A stretch of DNA of 40,749 nt from a gamma proteobacterium L18 (GCA_000497835.1 KI547166.1:27035-67783), one strand, 5' to 3'; counted from the stretch's first letter, positions 26,161 through 35,044 are shown. The notes: generated by a model not told the origin, from the sequence alone. Made by a program: numbers and translations.

Positions 26161-26405
26161 TATTGTGGTGCTCCTGGCAAACCGTCAGTAAGTCATGCAC
26201 TGGAAGTAGTGCACCGGGCGTGCCAGCAGCGATGAAAATTTTTTCCCTTTTAATTCAATCACTTAATAACGCCGACAAGAAAACCGTCGTGCAATCTGCA
26301 TGATTGACCTGCCGCCAGCAGGCGTAATGCATCACCACGGCTTCATGATGGCCGGTTCAGGGCTGTGCTTAGATAGCGTAAGTCCTTTAGCCCGCTGGAG
26401 TCCTC

Positions 26406-26900
26406 ATGTCATCCTCCCTCAAAGACCACCTGCGCTTTCATCGCGAACACGACCACCTCAACACCACGTTCGGCAACGACACGTTCGCGCTAAAGGCCGA
26501 GGCCTTCGCACGCTTTTTCGGTACGCCGACGTTTCTGGGTGCGCAAACCTTGGTGGTGGCGTTGTGGGTGCTGGCCAACGTCACCGGGCTGACTACGTTC
26601 GACGTGTACCCCTTCATCCTGCTGAACCTGGCGTTCAGCTTGCAGTCGGCGTACGCGGCGCCGCTGATTCTGCTGGCGCAGACCCGCCAGGCGGCGCGGG
26701 ACAAGGCGCAGTCGGAGGCGGATGCGCTGCACCGTGAGGATCTGGCCAAGGCCAATGTCGAGCGGCAGGAACGGGCGGAACACAACACGACGCTGCTGTT
26801 GCAGTTGATGGATCAGAACACTCAGTTGACCGAGACCACCCGCCAGTTGACCGAGCGGGTGGAAATGCTGACCCAGCAGATTCACGCAAAGCTGGTGTAG
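26406..26900 (+). CDS. DUF1003-family membrane protein
   Basis: The 164-residue protein has two membrane helices in the DUF1003 pattern: FLGAQTLVVALWVLANV (about 42-60) and DVYPFILLNLAFSLQSAYAAPLILL (about 64-90), then the conserved AQTRQAARDKAQSEAD. The C-terminal third is a coiled coil with leucine heptads (MDQNTQLTETTRQLTERVEML). GGAG at 26397-26400 supports the start. Function is unknown for the family. It is convergent with the metal-binding protein gene, 18 nt apart. Confidence 0.85.
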   Translation: MSSSLKDHLRFHREHDHLNTTFGNDTFALKAEAFARFFGTPTFLGAQTLVVALWVLANVTGLTTFDVYPFILLNLAFSLQSAYAAPLILLAQTRQAARDKAQSEADALHREDLAKANVERQERAEHNTTLLLQLMDQNTQLTETTRQLTERVEMLTQQIHAKLV

Positions 26901-26918
26901 ACCATCAAGCCCTGTGGG

Positions 26919-27791
26919 TCAGTCCTTCAGGGCCTTGCCCAGGGTCTCGATGTTGGCGCGGTAGAAGCCCAGGTAGGTGCTGGCCGGCCCCGTCGCGGTC
27001 AAGGCATCGGAATACAAGGTGCCGCCAATGCGCGCCCCGCTCTCTTCGGCAATCTGCTTGAGCAGGCGCGCATCCTCGATGTTCTCGATGAACACCGCCT
27101 TGATGTGGTCGGCGCGAATCTGCCGGATCAACGCGGCCACTTCTCCGGCCGACGGCTCGCGTTCGGTGTTCAGGCCCTGGGGTGCCAGGAACTGAATGCC
27201 ATAGGCCTGGCCCAGGTAGCCGAAGGCATCATGGGAGGTGACGATGCGGCGGTTGCCTTCGGGCAGGCTGTCGAAGGTCTGCTTGGCCACAGCCAGCAAG
27301 GCACGGATCTGCGCCACGTACAGGTCGTGGTTACGCTGGTACTGGGCGGCATGGGCCGGGTCGACCTGGGTCAGGCCGCGCAGGATGTTGCCGGCGTACA
27401 CCTCGGCGTTGGCCAGGCTGTTCCAGGCATGCGGGTCGGGCACGGTCTGGCCTTCTTCGTCCAGGGTGCGCGGCAGCACGCCCTGGCTGGCCTTGATGAC
27501 CTTGGCGGTGGTTTCGCTGCTGGTCACCAGGCGGTCCAGCCACGGTTCGAACGACAGACCGTTCTCGATGATCAGGTCGGCCTGCTGCACGTGGCGGGCG
27601 TCATCGGGCGAGGTTTCGTAGACATGGGCGTCCTGGTCGGGGCCCACCACGTTCTCCAGCTGGATGTACTCGCCGCCGATCTGCCGGGTCATGTCGGCCA
27701 GAATGCTGAAACTGGTGACGACCTTGACCTTGTCAGCCGCCTGGGCGAACACGGGCAGCAGGATGGACAACAGGACAATCAACGCACGCAT
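26919..27791 (-). CDS. Zinc-type ABC transporter substrate-binding protein
   Basis: Periplasmic cluster A-I binding protein, 290 residues from the ATG at 27791. The signal peptide (1-19) ends AQAA. Expected metal ligands are His56 (DAHVYET), His121 (DPHAWN), His187 (TSHDAFGYL) and Asp262 (YSDAL). Manganese proteins such as PsaA have Glu at the third position; His here favours zinc. The His-rich loop of classical ZnuA is absent, so this is probably an auxiliary system. An alternative GTG at 27803 overlaps the permease stop as GTGA and would add four residues. Last gene of the ATPase-permease-binding-protein operon under the Zur-like site. Confidence 0.87.
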   Translation of the reverse strand: MRALIVLLSILLPVFAQAADKVKVVTSFSILADMTRQIGGEYIQLENVVGPDQDAHVYETSPDDARHVQQADLIIENGLSFEPWLDRLVTSSETTAKVIKASQGVLPRTLDEEGQTVPDPHAWNSLANAEVYAGNILRGLTQVDPAHAAQYQRNHDLYVAQIRALLAVAKQTFDSLPEGNRRIVTSHDAFGYLGQAYGIQFLAPQGLNTEREPSAGEVAALIRQIRADHIKAVFIENIEDARLLKQIAEESGARIGGTLYSDALTATGPASTYLGFYRANIETLGKALKD

Positions 27792-27799
27792 GGTCTGAC

Positions 27800-28660
27800 T
27801 CACTGAGGAATGGGCGAACCGTCACGGCGCAGCACGCCATGCACCGGGCCGAACAACACGGATAACAGGTAGCCGGCACCGGCCACCACGACAATCGCCG
27901 GGCCACTGGGCAGCGACAGGTAATAAGAGACCAGCAGGCCCAGCCACACCGACACCGAGCCGATCAGCGCAGCGCACAGTAGCAGCACCGGCAGGCGGCG
28001 GCTCCAGAAGCGCGCGGCGGTAGCCGGCAGCATCATCAGGCCGACCATCATCAGCGCGCCGATGGCCTGGAAGCCCACCACCAGGTTCAGTACCACCAGG
28101 CCCAGGAACAGGCCGTGGGCCAGCGGGCCGAAACGGCTGACGCTGCGCAGGAACAGCGGGTCGAGGCTGTCCAGCACCAGCGCCTTGTAGATCAGTGCCA
28201 GCACCGCCAGGCTGCCGATGGCCACCCAGACCATGGCGTTCAGGGTGGTCTTGTCCACCGCCAGCGCCGAGCCGAACAGCAGGCCCAGCAAGTCCAGGCG
28301 CTTGCCGGCCAGGCCCAGGATCAACACCCCCGAGGCCAGGGAAATCGGGTAGATGGCCGCAAGGCTGGCGTCTTCGCGCAGGCCGGTGTTGCGGCTGATC
28401 CACGCCGCCAGCCCCGCCACCGCCAGGCCCGCCGTGAGGCCGCCCAGGGTCAGGGCGGGCAGCGACAGGCCGGCGATCCAGAAACCGGTGGCCGCGCCCG
28501 GCAGAATGCCGTGGGCGATGGCGTCGCCGATCAGGCTCATGCGCCGCAGTACCAGGAACACGCCCAGCGGTGCGGCGCTGGCCGCCAGCAGCAGGCCGCC
28601 GAACAGGGCACGGCGCATAAAGGCGAATTCAACGAAGGGTTGCCACAGGTGCGCTAGCAT
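27800..28660 (-). CDS. Zinc/metal ABC transporter permease (ZnuB-like)
   Basis: The 286-residue inner-membrane permease belongs to the ABC-3 family, with about eight helices. Typical segments are RRMSLIGDAIAHGILPGAATGF (the ATPase-coupling loop, about 41-60) and the later VGLMMLPATAARFW. Its ATG overlaps the ATPase stop by 4 nt (ATGA), and its stop overlaps the next gene's possible GTG. The longer in-frame start at 28834 runs through the ATPase gene and is rejected. If the upstream ATPase is inactive in this strain, the permease would need another ATPase such as ZnuC. Confidence 0.9.
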   Translation of the reverse strand: MLAHLWQPFVEFAFMRRALFGGLLLAASAAPLGVFLVLRRMSLIGDAIAHGILPGAATGFWIAGLSLPALTLGGLTAGLAVAGLAAWISRNTGLREDASLAAIYPISLASGVLILGLAGKRLDLLGLLFGSALAVDKTTLNAMVWVAIGSLAVLALIYKALVLDSLDPLFLRSVSRFGPLAHGLFLGLVVLNLVVGFQAIGALMMVGLMMLPATAARFWSRRLPVLLLCAALIGSVSVWLGLLVSYYLSLPSGPAIVVVAGAGYLLSVLFGPVHGVLRRDGSPIPQ

Positions 28661-29324
28661 CAGGCCACCTTGCGCAGGCTGGCGCCGGCGATCAGTTGGG
28701 TGCTCTGGTCCAGGCGGCAGCCTTCGGGGGCGATCAGCAGGCACTGGTCGATGCGCTCGCGCACCGCCGCCAGGTCGTGACACACCAGCACCAAGGTGCG
28801 GCCCTGGTGATGCCATTGCAGCATCTGTTGCCACAGCAACGTCTGGCTGACCTCGTCCAGGCTGGCATCAGGCTCGTCCAGCAACAGCAACGGCGCGTCG
28901 GTCAGGCTCAGGCGCGCCAGCAGGGCCCGCTGCAGTTCGCCGCCCGACAGGGCTTGCAGGTGACGGCTTTCAAGGCCGTCCAGGCGCCAGTCATCCAGCG
29001 CCCGGGCCAGGCGTACGCGGCGCTCGGCACGCGACAGGCGGCTGCCCCAGAAGCCACCGCTGACCAATTCGCCGAGGCTGATCGGGAACTGGCGGTCGAT
29101 GGCCTGTTGCTGCACCAGGTAACCAATGCCACCGGTACGTGCCTCTACCTTCAAGTGGCCCCCAAAGGGCGCTGCAGCCCGGCGATGCACTTGAGCAGGC
29201 TGCTTTTGCCGCAGCCGTTGCCACCGATCACAGCGGTCAGGCTGCCGGCAGGCAGGTGCAGGTCCAGGGGCGGAGTCAGCGGGCGCGCGGCCGGGCCCCA
29301 TTGCAGTTGCTGGCAGGTGATCAA
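28660..29324 (-). pseudogene. Metal ABC transporter ATPase with frameshift
   Basis: ATP-binding subunit of the zinc-type importer, read in two frames. The first part (from a TTG at 29324, or 29396 if longer) holds Walker A GGNGCGKSS and runs to a TGA at about 29151. The second frame holds the Q-loop (GYLVQQQ), signature LSGGELQRALLARL, Walker B LLLLDEPDAS and H-loop VCHDLAA. The frames join at a run of five G on the minus strand (29163-29159). One additional G would restore a 221-residue protein of normal length. The junction also reads TTTGGGG (29166-29160), which fits the X XXY YYZ form of a -1 slippery site. A homopolymer sequencing error or true mutation is simpler. Both halves otherwise look under selection. 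Confidence 0.85.
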
Positions 29325-29401
29325 GGGCGGCCCCCTGTGACAAACGGGGAAAAAATGACGGGCAATGGCATGGTCTGGGACAGTTTCGGCGGGCAATGGT
29401 G

Positions 29402-29414
29402 GTTATGATATAAC
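29402..29414. promoter_or_regulatory. Zur-like operator upstream of the metal ABC operon
   Basis: GTTATGATATAAC differs from the enterobacterial Zur core GTTATANTATAAC at one position and continues into CAT on one side. It lies 78 nt upstream of the ATPase TTG start, where a Zur repressor would block the minus-strand promoter. It suggests induction on zinc starvation. It also lies 145 nt upstream of aroQ on the other strand, which is probably not affected. Confidence 0.6.
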
Positions 29415-29558
29415 ATCTTTTGCCACGCCAGATGAAAAATCTGTCATCGCCCCGACGGTTCGTATTGCCCTGCGTTTCCCGTTATCCTGAGCGCCGTTCG
29501 CGCGCTGCGCCTGCACCTGTTGTATGCAACCTCGCCTGCCCATTACAAGGAACACACA

Positions 29559-29996
29559 ATGTCCAAGATCATCCTGGTACTTAATGGCCCCAACCTGAAC
29601 ATGCTCGGCCTGCGCGAGCCGACCGTGTACGGCCACGAGACCCTGGCCGACGTTGAAGCCATGGCCACCCGCCGCGGCGAAGAGCACGGCCTTGCCGTGG
29701 AATGCAAACAGACCAACCACGAAGGCGTGATGATCGACTGGATTCATCAGGCCCGTGGCCGCGTCGCCGGCATCGTCATCAACCCGGGTGCGTGGACCCA
29801 CACCTCGGTGGCCATCCATGACGCGCTGATCGCCTGCGAAGTGCCGGTGCTGGAAGTACACATCTCCAACGTGCACAAGCGCGAAGCGTTCCGCCATCAC
29901 TCGTACGTGTCGCTGGTCGCCGTGGGCGTGATCGCAGGCTTCGGCACCCAGGGTTACACCCTGGCCATCGACCGCTTCGCGCAGTTGCTCAAATAA
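29559..29996 (+). CDS. aroQ: Type II 3-dehydroquinate dehydratase
   Basis: Shikimate-pathway enzyme that converts 3-dehydroquinate to 3-dehydroshikimate; cytoplasmic dodecamer. The 145-residue product shows the diagnostic [18 protein letters not shown] start (catalytic Tyr, with Arg nearby on the lid), [16 protein letters not shown], and [18 protein letters not shown] containing the catalytic His-adjacent motifs. AAGGA (29547-29551) places the ATG at 29559 rather than 29520. It is not next to accBC as often found, so it may be one of two aroQ copies in the genome. Confidence 0.95.
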   Translation: MSKIILVLNGPNLNMLGLREPTVYGHETLADVEAMATRRGEEHGLAVECKQTNHEGVMIDWIHQARGRVAGIVINPGAWTHTSVAIHDALIACEVPVLEVHISNVHKREAFRHHSYVSLVAVGVIAGFGTQGYTLAIDRFAQLLK

Positions 29997-30022
29997 GCTG
30001 ACGCAACAGGCCGCGTTGCCTG

Positions 30023-30111
30023 TGTGGGAGCGGGTTCTACCCGCGAAGACGGTAACGCGGAGTTCCTGACGCACCGCGGTGCACTTTTCGCGGGTAGAAC
30101 CCGCTCCCACA
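30023..30111. repeat. REP-type inverted repeat, family C copy 2
   Basis: TGTGGGAGCGGGTTCTACCC pairs with GGGTAGAACCCGCTCCCACA. A second, looser pair (GTAACGCGG/CACCGCGG region) lies inside. It occupies the gap between aroQ and the convergent aminopeptidase gene. Confidence 0.93.
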
Positions 30112-30124
30112 GAGACAGTTGCTG

Positions 30125-31228
30125 CTACGGCTGCTGACGCCAACCCGTGGCGCGCAGCGCCTGCAGCAACACCTCGGGCTTGAGCCCCAGCACCTCGCTG
30201 CCGTCATCGGCGCGCATGTCTTCCCCCGCCAGCAGCACATTGATGATCGCCTCCTCCACCGCCTCGGCAGCCGCGGCGAACAAGCCTGAAATGTGATCGT
30301 TGTTGACCATGCTCAACCCCGTGGTGAACGGCGCGTCCTTGCGCCCGTAATCGGCGGTCGGCAGGTCGCGGTTGCCGGTGGCGAACGCCAGGAACACATC
30401 GCCACTGGAGTCCTCGGTGCCGCCCCCGGTGCGTGCAATACCGATGGACGCCCGCTGCGCCAGGCGCTGGCACTGGTGCGGCAACAGCGGCGCGTCGGTG
30501 GCCAGGATTACCACGATGGAACCCATGCCCGGCGTGCCACGCTCGGCGAACGGCGATGGCAACGCCCCCAGGTGGCGCCCCACCGGGTAGCCATCGACCC
30601 GCAATTCGCCGCGCTTGCCGTGGTTGGCCTGCACCAGCGCCCCCACGGTCCACCCGCCCTGCTCGGCCGGCAGCTTGCGCGACGAAGTGCCGATACCGCC
30701 CTTGAATTCGTGGCAAATCATGCCGGTGCCCCCGCCCACCGCGCCCTCGGCCACAGGGCCCGGGCGGGCCGCGGCCAGTGCCTCTGCTACCTGGGCGACG
30801 CCAACATGCTGCCCCCAGATGTCGTTGAGCACGCCATCGTAGGTTTCCATCACCACCGGCATGCACCAGTACACTGCGGGGTCCTGCAGGCTGTCGCGCT
30901 CATGGGCGATCAAGGCATCGCGCACCACCCCGACGCTGTGGGTATTGGTGATGGCCACGGGCGTGGTCAGCAACCCCGCTTCGCGAATCCACTCCAGCCC
31001 CGTGGCGTCGCCATTGCCATTGAGCACATGGCAACCGGCAAAGCACGGCTGCTGGCGCGCCGCGCCCGCACGCGGTTCCACCACAGTGACGCCGGTGCGT
31101 ACCTGCTTGCCATCGACCACCGCCCGCACGCTGCTGTGGCCCACGCGAATACCCGGTACATCGGTGATTGCATTGAGTTCGCCGGGTGTTCCCAGCCCCA
31201 GGGTGATGCCCAATTGACGCGCACGCAT
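30125..31228 (-). CDS. P1-family (DmpA-type) aminopeptidase
   Basis: N-terminal-nucleophile hydrolase of 367 residues, related to the L-aminopeptidase/D-amidase DmpA and beta-peptidyl aminopeptidases. Self-cleavage is expected at MG|SIVVILATDAPL, making Ser237 the nucleophile at the new N-terminus of the small chain. Other family features are the opening ITDVPGIRVGH, GGGTGMICHEFKGGIG (about 165-180) and WTVGALVQANHG (about 193-204). No signal peptide is visible, so it is probably cytoplasmic. It lies 13 nt after the APC permease in the same operon, suggesting uptake of a peptide, amide or beta-amino substrate followed by hydrolysis. Confidence 0.9.
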   Translation of the reverse strand: MRARQLGITLGLGTPGELNAITDVPGIRVGHSSVRAVVDGKQVRTGVTVVEPRAGAARQQPCFAGCHVLNGNGDATGLEWIREAGLLTTPVAITNTHSVGVVRDALIAHERDSLQDPAVYWCMPVVMETYDGVLNDIWGQHVGVAQVAEALAAARPGPVAEGAVGGGTGMICHEFKGGIGTSSRKLPAEQGGWTVGALVQANHGKRGELRVDGYPVGRHLGALPSPFAERGTPGMGSIVVILATDAPLLPHQCQRLAQRASIGIARTGGGTEDSSGDVFLAFATGNRDLPTADYGRKDAPFTTGLSMVNNDHISGLFAAAAEAVEEAIINVLLAGEDMRADDGSEVLGLKPEVLLQALRATGWRQQP

Positions 31229-31241
31229 GGCGCCTCCTGTG

Positions 31242-32606
31242 TCAGAGTTTCTGGAAGGCCGGGCTTAGCCGGCCAGTGGTGCAATAAAGGATCACCGACA
31301 CCGCCAACAACCCCACCAGGACCATCACGTCCCGGGCCGAGGCCTCCATCAGCAGTGTCAGCATCAGATAGCCCGCGCCACCGGTGGCCAGCAATGCCGG
31401 CAGCGGCCACAGCGGCATGCGGTACGGATGCTCACGGTCACGACGGCGCACGCGGCTGGCCAACGCGCACAGCCCGACAATCAGGTACACCAGCACAATC
31501 AACAAGACACTGAACGAGGTCAGGCTGTTGAGGTTGGAGTTGAACGTCAGCGCCGCCGACGGCACGTCCAGAAACAGCGTGGCCAGCCACGGCGACTCCC
31601 ACTTGGCATGAATGCGCGTGAAGGCCTTGTTCAGCGGCGCCGTCCACAGCGCATCACGGCCACTGCTGAACATCACCCGCCCAGTCTGGATGACGATGGC
31701 CACCAGGGCGTTGAACACCGACAGGAAGATCCCGGCGCTGACCACCCGCGCCAGCAGCGGGCTGCCGTGGCTGGCGAGCAGGTAGCCGATGGGGTCGGGG
31801 CTGGCGATCATGGTACTCAGGGATGGCGCGCCGATCAGCAATGCGCTAAGCGGGATCAGTTCGATGAACACCACCAGCACCAACGACCACAGCACCGCCT
31901 TGGCCACGCCCTTGCCTCCGTCGTGCATGTCTTCGCCCAGCAGCACGGCGCCGCCATAGCCATTATAGGAAAACAGCCCCACGCCCACGGCGCCGATCAC
32001 CAGCGCCCAGGGCGCGGCTTGCAAAGCGCCGTCGACCACCACCTGCGGGTGCACCAGCACGCTGAGCGGTTGCTCGGCATGGCCGTAGCCCAGCACCACG
32101 ATCACCAAAAGTGCCGCCACCTCCAGCAACAGGCACACGCCGGTGACCCAGGCGTTGAGCTTGATATTGAGGATGGCCAGGCCGAAGCTGGCCAGCACGA
32201 TGACCAATGCCACCGTCTGCGCATCGAAGTCAGTGCCCAGCGCCACGTTCAAATAGGTGGAAGCGCCGGTGGCCAGCACAGGCGGGATAAACAGCAGCAT
32301 CACCATCACGGTGAGAAAGGTGGCGTAGCCGGCCATGCCGCCGAACACGCGCTTGGCGTACACATACTCGCCACCGGCACTGCGGTGCGCGCGACCCAGT
32401 TCTGCGTAGCAAAGGGCAAAGGTCAGCGCCAGCAGTGCGGCGATCACGAACGCCAGGATCATCCCCGAGCCCGCCTGGGCGATGGCGAAGGGCGCGATCA
32501 CGAACACTGAACTGGCCGGGCTGACCGCCGAAACGGTGATGGCGACCACATCGAAGGTTTTCAGGGTGGGCTTGAGCGCAGAAGCCTGCGCGGGTGCATC
32601 GCTCAT
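31242..32606 (-). CDS. APC-family amino acid/amide permease
   Basis: Inner-membrane permease of 454 residues with about 12 helices. The first helix has FDVVAITVSAVSPASSVFVI, similar to the substrate-binding helix 1 of the APC superfamily. GRAHRSAGGEYVYAKRVFGG between helices 2 and 3 is a typical APC loop. A GAGGATAACGAT leader precedes the ATG at 32606. It is the first gene of the permease-aminopeptidase unit and is divergent from the LuxR-type regulator across a 200-nt gap, which holds the promoters but no motif I could name. The substrate is unknown and presumably matches the peptidase. Confidence 0.87.
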   Translation of the reverse strand: MSDAPAQASALKPTLKTFDVVAITVSAVSPASSVFVIAPFAIAQAGSGMILAFVIAALLALTFALCYAELGRAHRSAGGEYVYAKRVFGGMAGYATFLTVMVMLLFIPPVLATGASTYLNVALGTDFDAQTVALVIVLASFGLAILNIKLNAWVTGVCLLLEVAALLVIVVLGYGHAEQPLSVLVHPQVVVDGALQAAPWALVIGAVGVGLFSYNGYGGAVLLGEDMHDGGKGVAKAVLWSLVLVVFIELIPLSALLIGAPSLSTMIASPDPIGYLLASHGSPLLARVVSAGIFLSVFNALVAIVIQTGRVMFSSGRDALWTAPLNKAFTRIHAKWESPWLATLFLDVPSAALTFNSNLNSLTSFSVLLIVLVYLIVGLCALASRVRRRDREHPYRMPLWPLPALLATGGAGYLMLTLLMEASARDVMVLVGLLAVSVILYCTTGRLSPAFQKL

Positions 32607-32806
32607 ATCGTTATCCTCGTGGTTTTTTTTGGTCTACAGAGGCAGAAACGAAATCATGTGCGCAGGACGTGCTCTGGCGGCGCGCTTGGCTGGGGCTCAC
32701 CCTACGTGGCGGTGGCCGGGGCGGCTATTCCCGTTTAGGGTTACTCCCCCTTGACGGCGGCGGCGCAACCCCGCAAAAAACCCATCCCCACACAGGAACC
32801 ACGCAA

Positions 32807-33610
32807 ATGGAACGGCTGTTCAGCGAAGTCGGCACCCACGCAGGGCTGGCCCGCACCATCGAGCACCTGGGCACCGCGCGCTTTTTCAAGCAACTGATCC
32901 TGCTGCTGCAGCACTGGGTGCCGTTCGACAACGCCCTGGCCATCCACTACCCCAGGGACACCGCCCCCCGCGCCCTGGAGGAGTTCGATGCCCAGCCCCA
33001 CGGCGGCCCCGCCGCCATGCTGATCTACCTGGACGGCCTGTACTTGCTGGACCCGTTCTTCCAGGCCTGCCGCGAAGGCATCGCCAGCGGCCTGTACCGA
33101 CTGGAAGAAGTGGCGCCCGACCACTTCCGCCAAAGCGAGTACTACCTCAACTACTTCCACGACAACGTGCTGGAAGACGAGCTGCAGTTCATCGTGCAAC
33201 TGGGCGGCGAAGGCACCCTGAGCCTGTCACTGGGCATGCGCCAGCCCTTCACCCCGGCCCAGGTCGGCCTGCTACACACCCTGGCGCCCTGGGTGCTGGC
33301 CCTGATGCGGCAACATTGGCAGGCCCAGGCGCCACGGCCCAGCCTGCCCGAGCAGCGCGAGCTGTCGCACCACATCCGCGACGCCATGAGCCAGTTCGGC
33401 GCAGGCGTGCTGTCGGAGCGCGAAGTGGAAATCGCCCGGCTGATATTGCGTGGCTTTTCCTCCAAGGCCATGGCCGAGCGCCTGCACATCAGCCCCGAGA
33501 CCATCAAGGTGCACCGCCGCCATCTGTACGCCAAGCTCGACATTGCTTCGCAGCCCGAGCTGTTCTCGTTATTTATCCAAGCCTTGGGCCACGACCCGCA
33601 ACATCCCTGA
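32807..33610 (+). CDS. LuxR-type transcriptional regulator
   Basis: The 267-residue regulator has a C-terminal LuxR helix-turn-helix at about 200-258 (LSEREVEIARLILRGFSSKAMAERLHIS, then ETIKVHRRHLYAKL). The N-terminal domain, about 190 residues, is not a receiver (no Asp pocket) nor a clear autoinducer domain. It resembles those of metabolic LuxR regulators paired with aminotransferase or amidase genes. AGGAA (32794-32798) fits the ATG at 32807. Divergent placement suggests it controls the permease-aminopeptidase operon. It could also be independent. Confidence 0.83.
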   Translation: MERLFSEVGTHAGLARTIEHLGTARFFKQLILLLQHWVPFDNALAIHYPRDTAPRALEEFDAQPHGGPAAMLIYLDGLYLLDPFFQACREGIASGLYRLEEVAPDHFRQSEYYLNYFHDNVLEDELQFIVQLGGEGTLSLSLGMRQPFTPAQVGLLHTLAPWVLALMRQHWQAQAPRPSLPEQRELSHHIRDAMSQFGAGVLSEREVEIARLILRGFSSKAMAERLHISPETIKVHRRHLYAKLDIASQPELFSLFIQALGHDPQHP

Positions 33611-33714
33611 CGCACTGCCGGGATCACGTCTATGCTGTGCAAGGGCACCCCGAAACCGGCGGCCATCAGCCCACGCAAGCCATTGGAATTCATGACAATA
33701 ACAGGGAGTACGCG

Positions 33715-34803
33715 ATGACCGCATCGGTGTTTGGCACCCGCAATCCGACGTTCGGCACTTTGGATGAGCAGGTAATCGGTGAGGTACGCAACCATATAGG
33801 TCACCTCACCCTCAATCGCCCGAACGATCTCAACGCGCTCAACCTGGACATGGTCCGCACCTTGCGCGCCTACCTCGACGCCTACGCCAGCGACCCGCAC
33901 ATTCACGCCGTGATGCTGCGCGGCAGCGGCCGTGGCTTCTGCGCCGGCGGCGATATCCGCTGGCTGTACGACACCTATATCGACGGCAGCCAGTGCCACG
34001 AAACCTTCTTCACCGAGGAATACGCCCTGGATCTGTGCCTGCACCACTACCGCAAGCCGGTGGTGGTGCTGATGGACGGCTACACCCTGGGCGGCGGCAT
34101 GGGCCTGGCCCAGGGTGCGGACCTGCGCATCGTCACCGAACGCAGCCGCATCGGCATGCCCGAAGTTGCCATCGGCTACTTCCCGGACGTGGGCGGCAGC
34201 TACTTCCTGCCGCGCATCCCGGGTGAACTGGGGATTTACCTGGGCGTCACCGGCAGCCAGATCCAGGCCGCCGACGCCTTGTATTGCGGCTTGGCCGACT
34301 GGTACGTGGACAGCGGCAAGCTGGCCACCCTGGACGAGCGGCTGGACAAGATCAGCTGGAGCGACAACCCGCTCAAGGACCTGCAGGGCACCTTCGCCAA
34401 ACTGGGTGTGCAAACCCTGCCCGACGCCCCACTGGACCGCCTGCGCCCGGCCATCGACCACTTCTTCGCCCTGCCCGATATCGCCAGCATGGTCGAACAG
34501 TTGCACCAGGTCACCGTTGCCGACAGCCACCAATGGGCCGACGCCACCGCGCAGTTGATGAAGCAACGCTCGCCCCTGGCCATGTCCGTCACCCTGGAGA
34601 TGCTGCGCCGTGGCCGCCACATGAGCCTGGAAGACTGCTTCGCCATGGAGATGCACCTGGACCGCCAGTGGTTCGCCCATGGTGACCTGCTGGAAGGCGT
34701 TCGGGCGCTGCTGATCGACAAGGACAAACAGCCGCGCTGGCGGCCGGCGCACCTGGCGCTGCTGGAGCGCAAGCAGGTCGAGCAGTTTTTCGAAGGGATT
34801 TGA
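33715..34803 (+). CDS. 3-hydroxyisobutyryl-CoA hydrolase-type enoyl-CoA hydratase family protein
   Basis: The 362-residue crotonase-fold enzyme has the long C-terminal extension characteristic of the HIBCH branch (ECH_2). Signatures are GRGFCAGGDIRWLYD (about 70-84, CoA oxyanion hole), GGGMGLAQGADLRIV (about 125-139) and PEVAIGYFPDVGGSYFLPR (catalytic Glu and Asp). It probably hydrolyses 3-hydroxyisobutyryl-CoA in valine degradation. AGGGAG precedes the ATG at 33715. It is upstream of, but separated by about 410 nt of repeats from, the leucine operon. The substrate is inferred from family; some relatives act on other hydroxyacyl-CoAs. Confidence 0.87.
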   Translation: MTASVFGTRNPTFGTLDEQVIGEVRNHIGHLTLNRPNDLNALNLDMVRTLRAYLDAYASDPHIHAVMLRGSGRGFCAGGDIRWLYDTYIDGSQCHETFFTEEYALDLCLHHYRKPVVVLMDGYTLGGGMGLAQGADLRIVTERSRIGMPEVAIGYFPDVGGSYFLPRIPGELGIYLGVTGSQIQAADALYCGLADWYVDSGKLATLDERLDKISWSDNPLKDLQGTFAKLGVQTLPDAPLDRLRPAIDHFFALPDIASMVEQLHQVTVADSHQWADATAQLMKQRSPLAMSVTLEMLRRGRHMSLEDCFAMEMHLDRQWFAHGDLLEGVRALLIDKDKQPRWRPAHLALLERKQVEQFFEGI

Positions 34804-34831
34804 CCCATTTCAAGACTGCATCGGCGTCTTT

Positions 34832-34956
34832 GTAGCAGCAACTGTCTTGAAGCCGCGTTGCCTGCATCGCGACTAAAGTCGGCTCCTCCGCCGTCCTTGG
34901 TAGGAGCCGGCCTTGGCCGCGATGCAGACGACGCCGGCCTGTAGCAGCAACTGTCT
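34832..34956. repeat. Composite repeat: family A palindrome copy 5 with 16-bp direct repeats
   Basis: The palindrome (34854-34934) is bracketed by exact direct repeats GTAGCAGCAACTGTCT at 34832-34847 and 34941-34956. The same design in diverged form is at 8762-8903. It lies in the 413-nt gap between the HIBCH-type gene and liuA. Confidence 0.9.
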
Positions 34957-34958
34957 AC

Positions 34959-35044
34959 GTGGGAGCGGGTTCTACCCGCGAAAAGCACACCGCGGTATGC
35001 CAGGAAGTCCGCGTTACCTCTTCGCGGGTAGAACCCGCTCCCAC
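34959..35044. repeat. REP-type inverted repeat, family C copy 3
   Basis: Arms GTGGGAGCGGGTTCTACCC and GGGTAGAACCCGCTCCCAC around a 48-nt centre. It follows the composite family A element with only 2 nt between them. Confidence 0.92.

Noticed and set aside
28660..29343. 227-codon single-frame reading of the metal ABC ATPase
   Set aside because: Its first 70 residues are out of frame with the true N-terminus and lack Walker A, which is present in the neighbouring frame.
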